39,878 nt of DNA from a virus. Below are positions 24,840 through 31,869 of the stretch, piece by piece. Position numbers and translations under genes: made by a program. Every line of letters begins with the position of its first letter. Positions within the stretch are counted from its first letter, which is position 1. The DNA lies in IMG/VR virus record IMGVR_UViG_3300044617_001250, positions 1 through 39,878 of that record, one strand, 5' to 3'. The notes under the pieces are model-generated. The model worked only from the letters and a program-made list of their open reading frames with translations, made no database searches and was not told where the DNA came from.

Positions 24840-25379
24840 TTAGGCGGCAAAAAGAAGCTTACGCAAAGCGGATGTGATCGGAATCGGCCCATCGAACTCC
24901 CAGTAGAAATCAACTCCGCTGACAGTTATGTGATCAAGCCTGCCTCGCTCAATCATCTCCTTAATGGTGTGAAAGCTTTCAGCTTTGAGCTTTTCGGCAA
25001 AAACAGAAAGCATCTTTAATGCCTCCCCCTGGTCCTCAAGTTGAATGGATACAGGTGCGGCCATTCCAAGCTCTTGCATCGCTTCAACAAGGCCAGCTAC
25101 GCAACCCTCAAGGTAGTCGCCGTCGTCTTGGTTACTTGAGGCCACAATGTCAAGGGCGTGACTTTTTGTAATTTCCTTGAGGTTGGCGTTTTCGCCAGCA
25201 AGGAGAATCTTTAGGTGGTCGCCCTCCCTGTTTAGCTGCCCTACGGAAACTTCTTTGATTCTGAAGTTGGCTGGAGAAAAGCACAAGGGATTCCTGACGA
25301 GATCAGAAAAGTCTTGACCCTCTTCTGCGATAACAATAAAGGGCTGTTGCTCGATGGGATCAACTCTAAAGGCTTGCAT
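24840..25379 (-). CDS. Unknown 179-residue protein
   Basis: No family recognised. The protein starts MQAFRVDPIEQQPFIVIAEE, has an acidic central part (SSNQDDGDYLEGCVAGL) and a helical C-terminal half (EALKMLSVFAEKLKAESF). It is separate from the virion operon, 96 bases upstream of the HTH gene. No signal peptide or membrane segment is visible. Confidence 0.65.
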   Translation of the reverse strand: MQAFRVDPIEQQPFIVIAEEGQDFSDLVRNPLCFSPANFRIKEVSVGQLNREGDHLKILLAGENANLKEITKSHALDIVASSNQDDGDYLEGCVAGLVEAMQELGMAAPVSIQLEDQGEALKMLSVFAEKLKAESFHTIKEMIERGRLDHITVSGVDFYWEFDGPIPITSALRKLLFAA

Positions 25380-25385
25380 TGATTT

Positions 25386-25547
25386 TTAGTTGGTGGGTGA
25401 GTGGTCTTTGTTGCAGGGTCTGACGGCTATCACTTTGTAGCGTTTTTCCCTTGTTCCCCTTACGAACTCCATGTAACTATTCGCATCTACACGAATGTCA
25501 CGAGTTCGCTGAGGGTCAATCTGGACCGTGATCCAGTAGTCTGCCAT
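25386..25547 (-). CDS. Unannotated 53-residue protein
   Basis: ATG 25547 to TAA 25386, preceded by AGGGATGACC as a good ribosome-binding site. It reads MADYWITVQIDPQRTRDIRV, then MEFVRGTREKRYKVIAVRPC, and has a beta-strand pattern with many charged residues. It overlaps the 3' end of the next upstream gene by 61 bases in another frame and fills a gap that would otherwise be empty. It is short and the evidence is the start signal and coding-like composition. Function unknown. Confidence 0.65.
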   Translation of the reverse strand: MADYWITVQIDPQRTRDIRVDANSYMEFVRGTREKRYKVIAVRPCNKDHSPTN

Positions 25548-25753
25548 GGTTGGTCATCCCTGATTCTAATCGTTGGCGGTGCTGATGGCTGTTGTCGCAT
25601 AACCCAGGCTGTTGCAGCTTTTTGAGACATCCAGGCTTGCAGGAGCTGCTTGCACAGACCCCGAAGCTCTGCAATGTCTGAAACCTGATCAATCGCTCTA
25701 CCCATCCTTTCGATTTCAAACCTTTGAGAAGTCGAAAGAGATAAGGGCTCCAT
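25487..25753 (-). CDS. Small helical protein (weakly NblA-like)
   Basis: An 88-residue protein. The first 55 residues form two helices: LSLSTSQRFEIERMGRAID and LRGLCKQLLQAWMSQKAATAW. This has the shape of a group of small cyanophage proteins. The start LSL...F.I and the helix pair bear a weak resemblance to NblA, the adaptor for phycobilisome breakdown, but this is a guess. The C-terminal part (TIRIRDDQPWQTTG) overlaps the 53-residue gene in another frame and may be poorly constrained. Confidence 0.6.
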   Translation of the reverse strand: MEPLSLSTSQRFEIERMGRAIDQVSDIAELRGLCKQLLQAWMSQKAATAWVMRQQPSAPPTIRIRDDQPWQTTGSRSRLTLSELVTFV

Positions 25754-25761
25754 TGCGATCT

Positions 25762-26103
25762 TCAGTTAAGGCCGATCCTGCCAGCACTAGACATGCCAGC
25801 AACAGCGTCAACCTCTTTCTTGAGCGCAGATGCTCTCAGCAAAAATTCGATTCTCCTTTCGATCTCGTTTCGTTCCTCCGTCTCTTTTGATGCCGCTACC
25901 GCAAGAGCGCCACTAGACAGCCAGCACAAAGAAGAAAGGGCTAGAGTTCTGTTTTGCAGAACCACGCCACCAAATAGCGCAAGCAAGGCGATAATGGAGG
26001 ACCAGCCAGCAGCTGCCGTAATAGCAACTTTGGTACTTTTTTGCTTTCTCAGACCCTTGAGAAGTTCATCCGTGTTTGGCCGAGGGCCGCCTGTGTCAAT
26101 CAT
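25762..26103 (-). CDS. Two-helix membrane protein
   Basis: A 113-residue protein with two predicted membrane segments: about residues 27-50 (VAITAAAGWSSIIALLALFG) and 54-70 (LALSSLCWLSSGALAVAAS). A charged helical C-terminal part follows (EERNEIERRIEFLL). This topology is compatible with a holin, but phage genomes contain many unrelated two-helix proteins and no endolysin is adjacent. Function unknown. Confidence 0.65.
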   Translation of the reverse strand: MIDTGGPRPNTDELLKGLRKQKSTKVAITAAAGWSSIIALLALFGGVVLQNRTLALSSLCWLSSGALAVAASKETEERNEIERRIEFLLRASALKKEVDAVAGMSSAGRIGLN

Positions 26104-26174
26104 GGCGCGATGTTAAATGTTTAGGCAAGGCCAAGATAACAGATCCACGGACCCTTTGCAACCCTTTTACAGTC

Positions 26175-26630
26175 TCACAGAGTCTCGTAATCGTCTGGAG
26201 GTAAGACAGTGAAGTTCTGCAACTCATAAAGTGCAATCTTCACACTGTCATTAACATAGTCAAGCCTTCTCTGCAGCTTCTCAAAAGCTTTTTTGTGTTT
26301 TTCCGACATGGCGCGACCTTTCCCGTCAATTCTAAGTTTCAGGTTGTGAAACCTCCCAAACGCCAACAGCTCAAGAGGGGAGCCAATCTTGACACCAGAT
26401 GGAGACCGAACCTCAATCGGCGCTTTCCACCGACACAAGACGCGATTGATATTCCCATCTGCAAAATCAATTGAGACAGGGACTGCGATCGGGGGTTCAT
26501 CCGTAAAATGCGGGGATTGAATGCCAATCCCGGTTTCAGTGTCAATTTCCATACAGTGCCTGATCTCGACACCATCAGCATCAAAAAGCGACACCGGGGG
26601 CACCGGGCCATCCGAAGCAGAAAGAAGCAT
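26175..26630 (-). CDS. Unknown 151-residue protein
   Basis: No family recognised. The first half is beta-type (IRHCMEIDTETGIGIQ, AVPVSIDFADGNI). The second has a basic helix (EKHKKAFEKLQRRLDYVND). It ends just 2 bases before the upstream gene's end region, in an array of closely packed small genes. No membrane segment. Confidence 0.6.
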   Translation of the reverse strand: MLLSASDGPVPPVSLFDADGVEIRHCMEIDTETGIGIQSPHFTDEPPIAVPVSIDFADGNINRVLCRWKAPIEVRSPSGVKIGSPLELLAFGRFHNLKLRIDGKGRAMSEKHKKAFEKLQRRLDYVNDSVKIALYELQNFTVLPPDDYETL

Positions 26631-26632
26631 GT

Positions 26633-26827
26633 CTAGGACTTTGGTGGATTTGCAATACGGTCAAGCCATTGACCAGTAAAAACAAAATTGTTTAGCCTGG
26701 CCTCAGTGCCGATCCTTTTTAGAATCGCCCGACTTTTATCAAGACAGGCTTCGCAAGCTTGTTCGCAGGGATTCGGACAGAAAGATTCAATTGCGATTTC
26801 TTCAAGCATGGGTCGTCGATTAGGCAT
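26633..26827 (-). CDS. Small Cys-rich protein
   Basis: A 64-residue protein starting at ATG 26827 (or ATG 26809, MLEEIAIESF). It contains CPNPCEQACEACLDK, four closely spaced Cys that could bind zinc or an Fe-S cluster. The start overlaps the stop of the preceding gene by eight bases. Unknown function. Confidence 0.55.
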   Translation of the reverse strand: MPNRRPMLEEIAIESFCPNPCEQACEACLDKSRAILKRIGTEARLNNFVFTGQWLDRIANPPKS

Positions 26828-27176
26828 TGCTTTGGGCCTCCCAGATGCCACGGGCCTTGCCCCGAGCAAACGCCTCCTTGATCAGCCACATCTCCCGCCT
26901 GACACCGGCATCCCGGTAGACCGGGGCATCACCCCGCAGGCTGCTCACAAGCTCCTCAGTGAGGTCCACCGGGGCCTGCGGGGTGATCTGAACCAGGCGG
27001 CCAAAGATGGCGCCCAGGCAGCGGCTGCAGGGCAGCAGCGGGCTCTCCGGCTCCAGCGCCTCAAGCGCTTCGGAAGCATCTGCGAAGCGCGGACCCACGT
27101 AGGATGAATCCTCGCACCAAGAGTTTCCTGTAGAGCGGTTCTCTATGCACTGAACATAATCTGGCCTTTCAGGCAT
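26820..27176 (-). CDS. Unknown protein with four Cys, GC-rich gene
   Basis: A 118-residue protein; ATG 27176 is chosen because GGGGA lies just before it. Cys occur in VQCIEN, SWCED and LPCSRCL, a possible zinc-binding set at the N-terminal half, followed by an alpha-helical C-terminal part (REMWLIKEAFARGKARG). The gene is clearly more GC-rich than those on both sides, which suggests later acquisition. Unknown function. Confidence 0.6.
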   Translation of the reverse strand: MPERPDYVQCIENRSTGNSWCEDSSYVGPRFADASEALEALEPESPLLPCSRCLGAIFGRLVQITPQAPVDLTEELVSSLRGDAPVYRDAGVRREMWLIKEAFARGKARGIWEAQSNA

Positions 27177-27432
27177 GATTCCCCTGGCTTGCATCTAGCA
27201 ATCTAGCTGACTGCTGCCAGGCCGAAGAATGAGCCCAGTATTCGCCAGCCCTTACACCTCGCCAATCCATCAAAAGTCCATCTTGTTTGCCCCATAAAAC
27301 CATGCCATGAATATCGCCATCAACCTTGTCTGGCTTGCGATTGTTAATCCAAACAGTCATCGTTAACAAGAGAAAAAGAATAAGTACGCTTAGCGCTGGA
27401 CTTGGACAGCAAAAGCCTCTAATGGCTCGCAT
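27169..27432 (-). CDS. Single-pass membrane protein
   Basis: An 87-residue protein, start ATG 27432. Residues about 8-29 (CCPSPALSVLILFLLLTMTV) form one membrane segment, then NNRKPDKVDG and a Trp-rich soluble part (MVLWGKQDGLLMDWRGV). The C-terminal end overlaps the next gene. Cys near the N-terminus is not in a clear lipobox. Unknown function. Confidence 0.55.
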   Translation of the reverse strand: MRAIRGFCCPSPALSVLILFLLLTMTVWINNRKPDKVDGDIHGMVLWGKQDGLLMDWRGVRAGEYWAHSSAWQQSARLLDASQGNHA

Positions 27433-27452
27433 TCTAACAAGACTGAGCAAGA

Positions 27453-29858
27453 TTATTTGTAGAATGAATCAGCAAGATCCTTGAGTCTACTTTCCCAGGA
27501 GTGGGCCTTCATTATTGCATGTATCTCCTCTGCGGAAAGATTTTGATCTTTTACTATAGCCGATCTAACATGCTTTGCGAATCTAGCATGTTGGCCAACC
27601 ATGCGAATCTGCGGCAATTGCGGCATATTCGGACAATTTGTTGCCACTATTGGAATACCAAGTGTCGCATAAACATAGCTCTTAAGAGGATTCATGTTTT
27701 CTGTTAGATCATTTGTTATGTGTGGTATAATGGCAACATCGAAAACCTGCAAATACAGCTTCAGGTGCATGTAGGAAACGGGGCCAATGTATTTAATGTT
27801 TGGCCTTTGTGGCAGATTTTCCGCCATGTGAGTGCTGCCAATCATTAGCACCAAGGCATCTTTGTTTTTGTCGGCTACGTGTTCGACAAGTGGCCAGTTG
27901 ATTTTACTTTCGAGATTTCCGGTATAACCAATTATGTAGCGCCAGTTCCCCGGTGAAACCAAGGACTCCCTCAACTCCTCTACCTTAGGGCCACCCTTAT
28001 AGATAAGGTCAACATCAACTCCATTCGGAACAAGGTGAGTCGGCTTGCTTGACAGCTTGCCAATGGAATTCATTGCAGGCTTGCAGTTGTAAACACTGCA
28101 ATCACTTTTTCCAAGGACTTGCGCATACTGCTCTGTAAGTTCCCTCTTCTTTTCTTCACTTGTGCCGGGCCAGGCTCTATGGTCGTCTACGATGTCAGCC
28201 ACGACATGATCAAAAGGCAGACTATCCAGTATTTCGACGGCATTACGAAAATGAGGGTAAACCCAGGCACCAACGAAGGAGCCAGGCAAATCCACAAGAG
28301 CCTCTTGCAAAGCATCCTTACAGTATTTTAGTATAAAATCTTTTTGCTGAGCCAAGTCCAGCCCAGGTGGCATCAATGGGGTCCAGACCGAAATCTTGTC
28401 AGTATCTAATAGACCGGCTCGTTTTTTTTGGATAAATTTATAGATTAGCCTAAAATGAGAATTTGAACTGTTTTTGTAGCGCTTAAGATCAAGAGTTGAA
28501 ACAGGTTTCTCGATGACGATCACACGAGATATGTCGCTTCTGGATGCTAGATACTTTACTACCATATCGACTCTTCGACCAAAAACGCCGAAGTCGTTTT
28601 GTTTCCAGAAAACGACAACAATCTTTTTTCTTGAATTTTTTTTGAAATTTAGCAGGGCATCCAGAATCCCACTAACGCTGTGCTTAACTGGTGGTAACAA
28701 CAGTTTTTTCATGGTTTCCGCGCCAGCATCAAATGAAAGCGTTTTAGCGAAAAGTTTAAGGTTGTACTCTTTGTCGGCCTTGCTTAAGGGGCTGCCAATT
28801 GTCGCCTTGATTGCAGGGGTTAAGTCATCGGCGGACTCAATCAGAGTAATCCCCTTGAAACCCATGTCAACAAGCATTGCCATAGGTTCTGTGCGCGAGG
28901 CTACAATTTGAACGCCAGCGGCCAACGCATCAGAGGCTTTCGCTGGCAACTGGTAGGCACTTGCTACAGATTTAACGTTTTGAAGCAAAACCACTAGATC
29001 AGCTTGCCTTACGCAAGACGGCACTAGGTCAAAAGACAGGCTCTCTATTAAAACAGCTTTTTGGCATGATCTTGTAATATCATTCTCAACTCCCCTGTCG
29101 GCAATAGTTCCAATATAAACTGGGGCAACTCCCTCAATTTGTTGGCAGGCTTTTGCGATCTCAACGACTCCCTTGTGTCGATTCGGCGTCCCAAGAAACA
29201 TTACAATTGAACCGTTTTTCTTGCGAGCCTCCTCAAGTTCACTAGGCAGGGGCTTTGGGGGTTCCGCAAAAAGATTTGGATCGCGCAAATGCGGTATTAC
29301 CTCGCCTCCATACATTGATTGCAATGGGGTATCGCAAGTAGTAATTCCATCGGCGCAGGAAATCACTTCCTGTGCAACCACGGTCCAAAAAGGTGAGTAC
29401 GGAGGTTCTTCTATATGCTTCGGCAGCTCTTGCAGTAGCTCAAGCGCTGTCATGCGCTTAAAAAGTTTCGACTCTGGAGCGCCTGCAACAAAAGATGGTT
29501 CGTAGTCATCAATGTCAACAATTAGGCGAGAGCCCGTCTTGCGCTTGATGCAATAGCCAAGCAGCAAAGAAGGTAGTCTAGCCTTGCAAGCGATAACTAG
29601 GTCGGTCTGTATTTTGCTTGATACTCGACTACAAATGCGAATTAAATCTTCTGTGTTTTTTGGCTCAGGCAGTGACGTAACAGAAGCCTCTCCGAGCGGC
29701 TGCCACACCGTATCCGAAATATGAGTAAAGCCAAAGCCAATAAGATCGACATGTGAGTAGAGCTTTTGAGCTGTCTGGGCAATTAGATGTGCTCGCCCCA
29801 AGCAGTTGTGATTAACATCCCAGGAGATGACTGTGCAACGGTATGGTTTCACTGCCAT
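27453..29858 (-). CDS. Tandem double glycosyltransferase (two GT-B/GT4-like domains)
   Basis: An 801-residue protein with start ATG 29858, behind AAAGGTG. Domain 1 (about 1-395) has IVMFLGTPNRHKGVVEIAKA and LPAKASDALAAGVQIVAS, the phosphate-loop and nucleotide-sugar-binding regions of family GT4. Domain 2 (about 410-801) has PNGVD, IIGYTGNLESKINWPLVEHV and NPLKSYVYATLGIPIVAT, the same set again. This indicates two active GT-B sites in one chain. The likely role is adding sugars to phage proteins or to host surface glycans. No signal peptide or membrane helix is visible. The gene is more AT-rich than the late module and is coupled by overlap to a small upstream gene. The acceptor is unknown. 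Confidence 0.85.
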   Translation of the reverse strand: MAVKPYRCTVISWDVNHNCLGRAHLIAQTAQKLYSHVDLIGFGFTHISDTVWQPLGEASVTSLPEPKNTEDLIRICSRVSSKIQTDLVIACKARLPSLLLGYCIKRKTGSRLIVDIDDYEPSFVAGAPESKLFKRMTALELLQELPKHIEEPPYSPFWTVVAQEVISCADGITTCDTPLQSMYGGEVIPHLRDPNLFAEPPKPLPSELEEARKKNGSIVMFLGTPNRHKGVVEIAKACQQIEGVAPVYIGTIADRGVENDITRSCQKAVLIESLSFDLVPSCVRQADLVVLLQNVKSVASAYQLPAKASDALAAGVQIVASRTEPMAMLVDMGFKGITLIESADDLTPAIKATIGSPLSKADKEYNLKLFAKTLSFDAGAETMKKLLLPPVKHSVSGILDALLNFKKNSRKKIVVVFWKQNDFGVFGRRVDMVVKYLASRSDISRVIVIEKPVSTLDLKRYKNSSNSHFRLIYKFIQKKRAGLLDTDKISVWTPLMPPGLDLAQQKDFILKYCKDALQEALVDLPGSFVGAWVYPHFRNAVEILDSLPFDHVVADIVDDHRAWPGTSEEKKRELTEQYAQVLGKSDCSVYNCKPAMNSIGKLSSKPTHLVPNGVDVDLIYKGGPKVEELRESLVSPGNWRYIIGYTGNLESKINWPLVEHVADKNKDALVLMIGSTHMAENLPQRPNIKYIGPVSYMHLKLYLQVFDVAIIPHITNDLTENMNPLKSYVYATLGIPIVATNCPNMPQLPQIRMVGQHARFAKHVRSAIVKDQNLSAEEIHAIMKAHSWESRLKDLADSFYK

Positions 29859-30118
29859 GGCATAACACCTTTCATACGACGCTCTACAAGTTGCAAAAGG
29901 GAGCACGGAATAACAGGTGGACGGGGAATCCAGTAAAATGGATTCCAGTGATCAAAACTCCAAAGAGCTGAAAAGACTTCAGCCGAGCCGCCCTGCTTGC
30001 TGAGAACAAAGTTCACGCGGCTACAAATTCGCTCGACATGGCAGCTGTCACCGGAGGCAAACCTAGACAGAAACATGACTTCGGCCCTGTCTCTTGAGGC
30101 GGGCGGGCTGTCTTTCAT
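29849..30118 (-). CDS. Small unknown protein before the glycosyltransferase
   Basis: An 89-residue protein whose stop overlaps the start of the glycosyltransferase, so the two are probably translated together. It is Arg/Phe/Trp-rich, with FVLSKQGGSAEVFSALW and HWNPFYWIPRPPVIPC. No family recognised. The frame is open only from ATG 30118. In another frame just upstream a coding-like stretch also exists, so the exact gene boundary is uncertain. Confidence 0.5.
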   Translation of the reverse strand: MKDSPPASRDRAEVMFLSRFASGDSCHVERICSRVNFVLSKQGGSAEVFSALWSFDHWNPFYWIPRPPVIPCSLLQLVERRMKGVMPWQ

Positions 30119-30136
30119 CAGGCAATTCGCGGTACG

Positions 30137-30157
30137 GGTTGAGCAGGTGACTCAACC
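30137..30157. repeat. Inverted repeat in the divergent intergenic region
   Basis: GGTTGAG and CTCAACC form a perfect seven-base inverted repeat with a seven-base spacer between the leftward small gene and the rightward cluster. It could be an operator or a weak hairpin. Confidence 0.5.
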
Positions 30158-30228
30158 TTAGCAAAGACTCGACCAGAAGAACAGGCTCCGGTTTACCAGA
30201 GAGCACGACATCATCAAACTCAAATCTA

Positions 30229-30258
30229 TTGACAAAACCTGAGGGACGCCGCTATGGT
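30229..30258 (+). promoter_or_regulatory. Sigma-70-type promoter for the rightward cluster
   Basis: TTGACA at 30229-30234, an 18-base spacer and TATGGT at 30253-30258. It lies 32 bases before the preferred start of the first rightward gene. The -35 is perfect; the -10 matches four of six. Confidence 0.55.
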
Positions 30259-30289
30259 TGGTACGCTCCACCAAAGCGGCAATTACTGT

Positions 30290-30526
30290 ATGGGTGAGTT
30301 TGATGTCAAAAATTTCCTTCTTGAGGAGATTGAGTTCTGCCAAAAAATGCAGATGAGAATCACGAAGATAAGGTTGGGTACGTCGGCATTTGCAAACCTC
30401 TGCTCATACGGCTATCCGCTAAAAAAGGAGACAGGGCTTCTTGTTTTTGGTATTCTTTGCGAAGTCGTCGGACATGGAAATCCATGGGCAGTCGGCTTTG
30501 AGCGTGAGCAAATTCAAGAAGGTTAA
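30290..30526 (+). CDS. Unknown first gene of the rightward cluster
   Basis: A 78-residue protein; ATG 30290 is taken as start because it follows the promoter at a normal distance, with an in-frame ATG at 30254 lying inside the -10 element. It reads MGEFDVKNFLLEEIEFCQKM and then has two hydrophobic strands (GLLVFGILCEVV). Three bases separate it from the next gene. Unknown function. Confidence 0.5.
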   Translation: MGEFDVKNFLLEEIEFCQKMQMRITKIRLGTSAFANLCSYGYPLKKETGLLVFGILCEVVGHGNPWAVGFEREQIQEG

Positions 30527-30529
30527 ACC

Positions 30530-30742
30530 ATGGAAAAACGACCCATCTTTCAACCAGAAGATTTTGTAATGACACAGGCTGAGGGTGAGCCTGAAGTAAT
30601 GGAAACGGTAAAAAGCCGAATCGGCAACTATGCCATACTGTCCGGTGGTATCAAGTTTCATGTTCTTGATGACCATCGCAAGGCCGGTGGCTTTTGGTAT
30701 CACAAACCAACGGAAACGAAAATCAAGCTTATCGGAGCCTGA
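30530..30742 (+). CDS. Unknown small protein
   Basis: A 70-residue protein with start ATG behind AAGG. It reads PIFQPEDFVMTQAEGEPEV and NYAILSGGIKFHVLDDHRKA with a beta pattern and ends Lys-rich. No family recognised. It ends two bases before the next start, as in an operon. Confidence 0.6.
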   Translation: MEKRPIFQPEDFVMTQAEGEPEVMETVKSRIGNYAILSGGIKFHVLDDHRKAGGFWYHKPTETKIKLIGA

Positions 30743-30744
30743 AA

Positions 30745-30951
30745 ATGCCAGCAACTCTTGATCGCTCAGACGAGTACAGTCTTTGGCTTAGCTGCACCCT
30801 CCCCTCTCCCCGGCCAACATGGGAACCAATGGCAACAGGCACAAGAGAAGAGCTTGAAGAGACCAAGGCACGTCTTATGCCGTTTGCCGCAAAGAAAAAA
30901 TTTGCGATAGTCCCCGGTACGGATCCGCCTCGATGGGAGCCTAAGCTTTGA
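30745..30951 (+). CDS. Unknown small protein
   Basis: A 68-residue protein with start ATG 30745, two bases after the previous stop. It reads YSLWLSCTLPSPRPTWEP, REELEETKARLMPFAAKK and ends RWEPKL. No family recognised. The middle helix is charged. Confidence 0.55.
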   Translation: MPATLDRSDEYSLWLSCTLPSPRPTWEPMATGTREELEETKARLMPFAAKKKFAIVPGTDPPRWEPKL

Positions 30952-30963
30952 CTAGCGGCTAGC

Positions 30964-31278
30964 TTGTTAATGAGATACCTTGACCTTCCGAGCTACGACT
31001 ACCTGCTAGAAAGCTATCACTACGATCCCGTTAGTGGAGAGATTACCTGGAAGGTGCCGCATGGCCGGTGGGACAGCCTACCGCCCGGTCGAAAAGCCAC
31101 GAGCATTGGCAGGAAGTGCAAGGTGCTCAAAATTGATGGTAAGCTTTATGCCGCCAGTCGAATTGCGTGGCTCATGGGTCATGGCAAAGACCCCGGCGAA
31201 TACGAGGTCAAGCACATCAATGGCAAATGGCAAGACCTCTCTCTCAAAAATCTCGCGCTTAGTCAGCGACTGAGATAA
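30964..31278 (+). CDS. HNH-type homing endonuclease-like protein, possibly degenerate
   Basis: A 104-residue protein with the layout of short phage HNH homing nucleases: YHYDPVSGEITWKV (the usual 'y.p.tG.l.W'), YAASRIAWLMGHGKDPGEYE, then VKHINGKWQDLSLKNLALS. Two key places differ from the family: the usual 'HR.aW' is SR.aW, and the 'DH.NG' pair reads KH. This suggests lost or changed nuclease activity. Start ATG 30964 or ATG 30970. It lies within a close-packed cluster, not inside another gene. Confidence 0.7.
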   Translation: MLMRYLDLPSYDYLLESYHYDPVSGEITWKVPHGRWDSLPPGRKATSIGRKCKVLKIDGKLYAASRIAWLMGHGKDPGEYEVKHINGKWQDLSLKNLALSQRLR

Positions 31279-31301
31279 CACAAATACAAAAAGCTAAATC
31301 C

Positions 31302-31862
31302 ATGGAACAAGCTTCAAAAACTGTGCCAGACCCAGCTTACAAAGCAGTCGGACGTGAAATCAGGTTTTTCAGCAATCTGCGTCAAAAGCTCTACGATCTT
31401 GCAGATGTTAGTGAGCTATCTGACAAAGATATTGACTTCTTGATTTCCGAAAGCCGGAATACAATAGTTTCAGTCAGTCTTGTAAAAGCGGAGGCTCACG
31501 AAAAGATTAAGAATGGTGAGCGGGTGGACAAGCTTTGGCTAAAGCGTGTAACCTATAAATACAAGGCTGTAAAAGCCTTCATGTACGGCCTGCAAGAAGA
31601 GAAGGGGCTTCGATTTATCTCAAAAACGCCTGAACTACTGGAGGAGCTTCGGCAAAAACTTATTGAAAATGACACGCCAGAGAGCGAGTCCGCCAAGGTG
31701 ATTGACGGAGCTATTAACAGTGCAATTTCTCCTAGGAAACAAGAGCTTGGAATTTTCATGGAGCTAGTCACCAAGGAAATCGGCAACCAAAGATTTCAAG
31801 AGTTGAGGCAAGAAGCACGGGACAGGTCGCATGACAGCTGCTTGGCGACTCCAGAAAACTAA
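31302..31862 (+). CDS. Unknown helical protein, 186 residues
   Basis: A largely helical, charged protein: REIRFFSNLRQKLYDLADV, DIDFLISESRNTIVSVSLV, and the helix ELLEELRQKLIEN. No family recognised. The C-terminal end crosses the possible upstream start of the next gene. No membrane segment. Its length and position put it in the same transcript as the HNH and SLOG genes. Confidence 0.65.
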   Translation: MEQASKTVPDPAYKAVGREIRFFSNLRQKLYDLADVSELSDKDIDFLISESRNTIVSVSLVKAEAHEKIKNGERVDKLWLKRVTYKYKAVKAFMYGLQEEKGLRFISKTPELLEELRQKLIENDTPESESAKVIDGAINSAISPRKQELGIFMELVTKEIGNQRFQELRQEARDRSHDSCLATPEN

Positions 31863-31869
31863 GTGCGCA

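Noticed and set aside
30158-30343. A 61-codon leftward frame across the divergent region
   Set aside because: It overlaps the rightward promoter and first gene, has no ribosome-binding site and no coding-like pattern.
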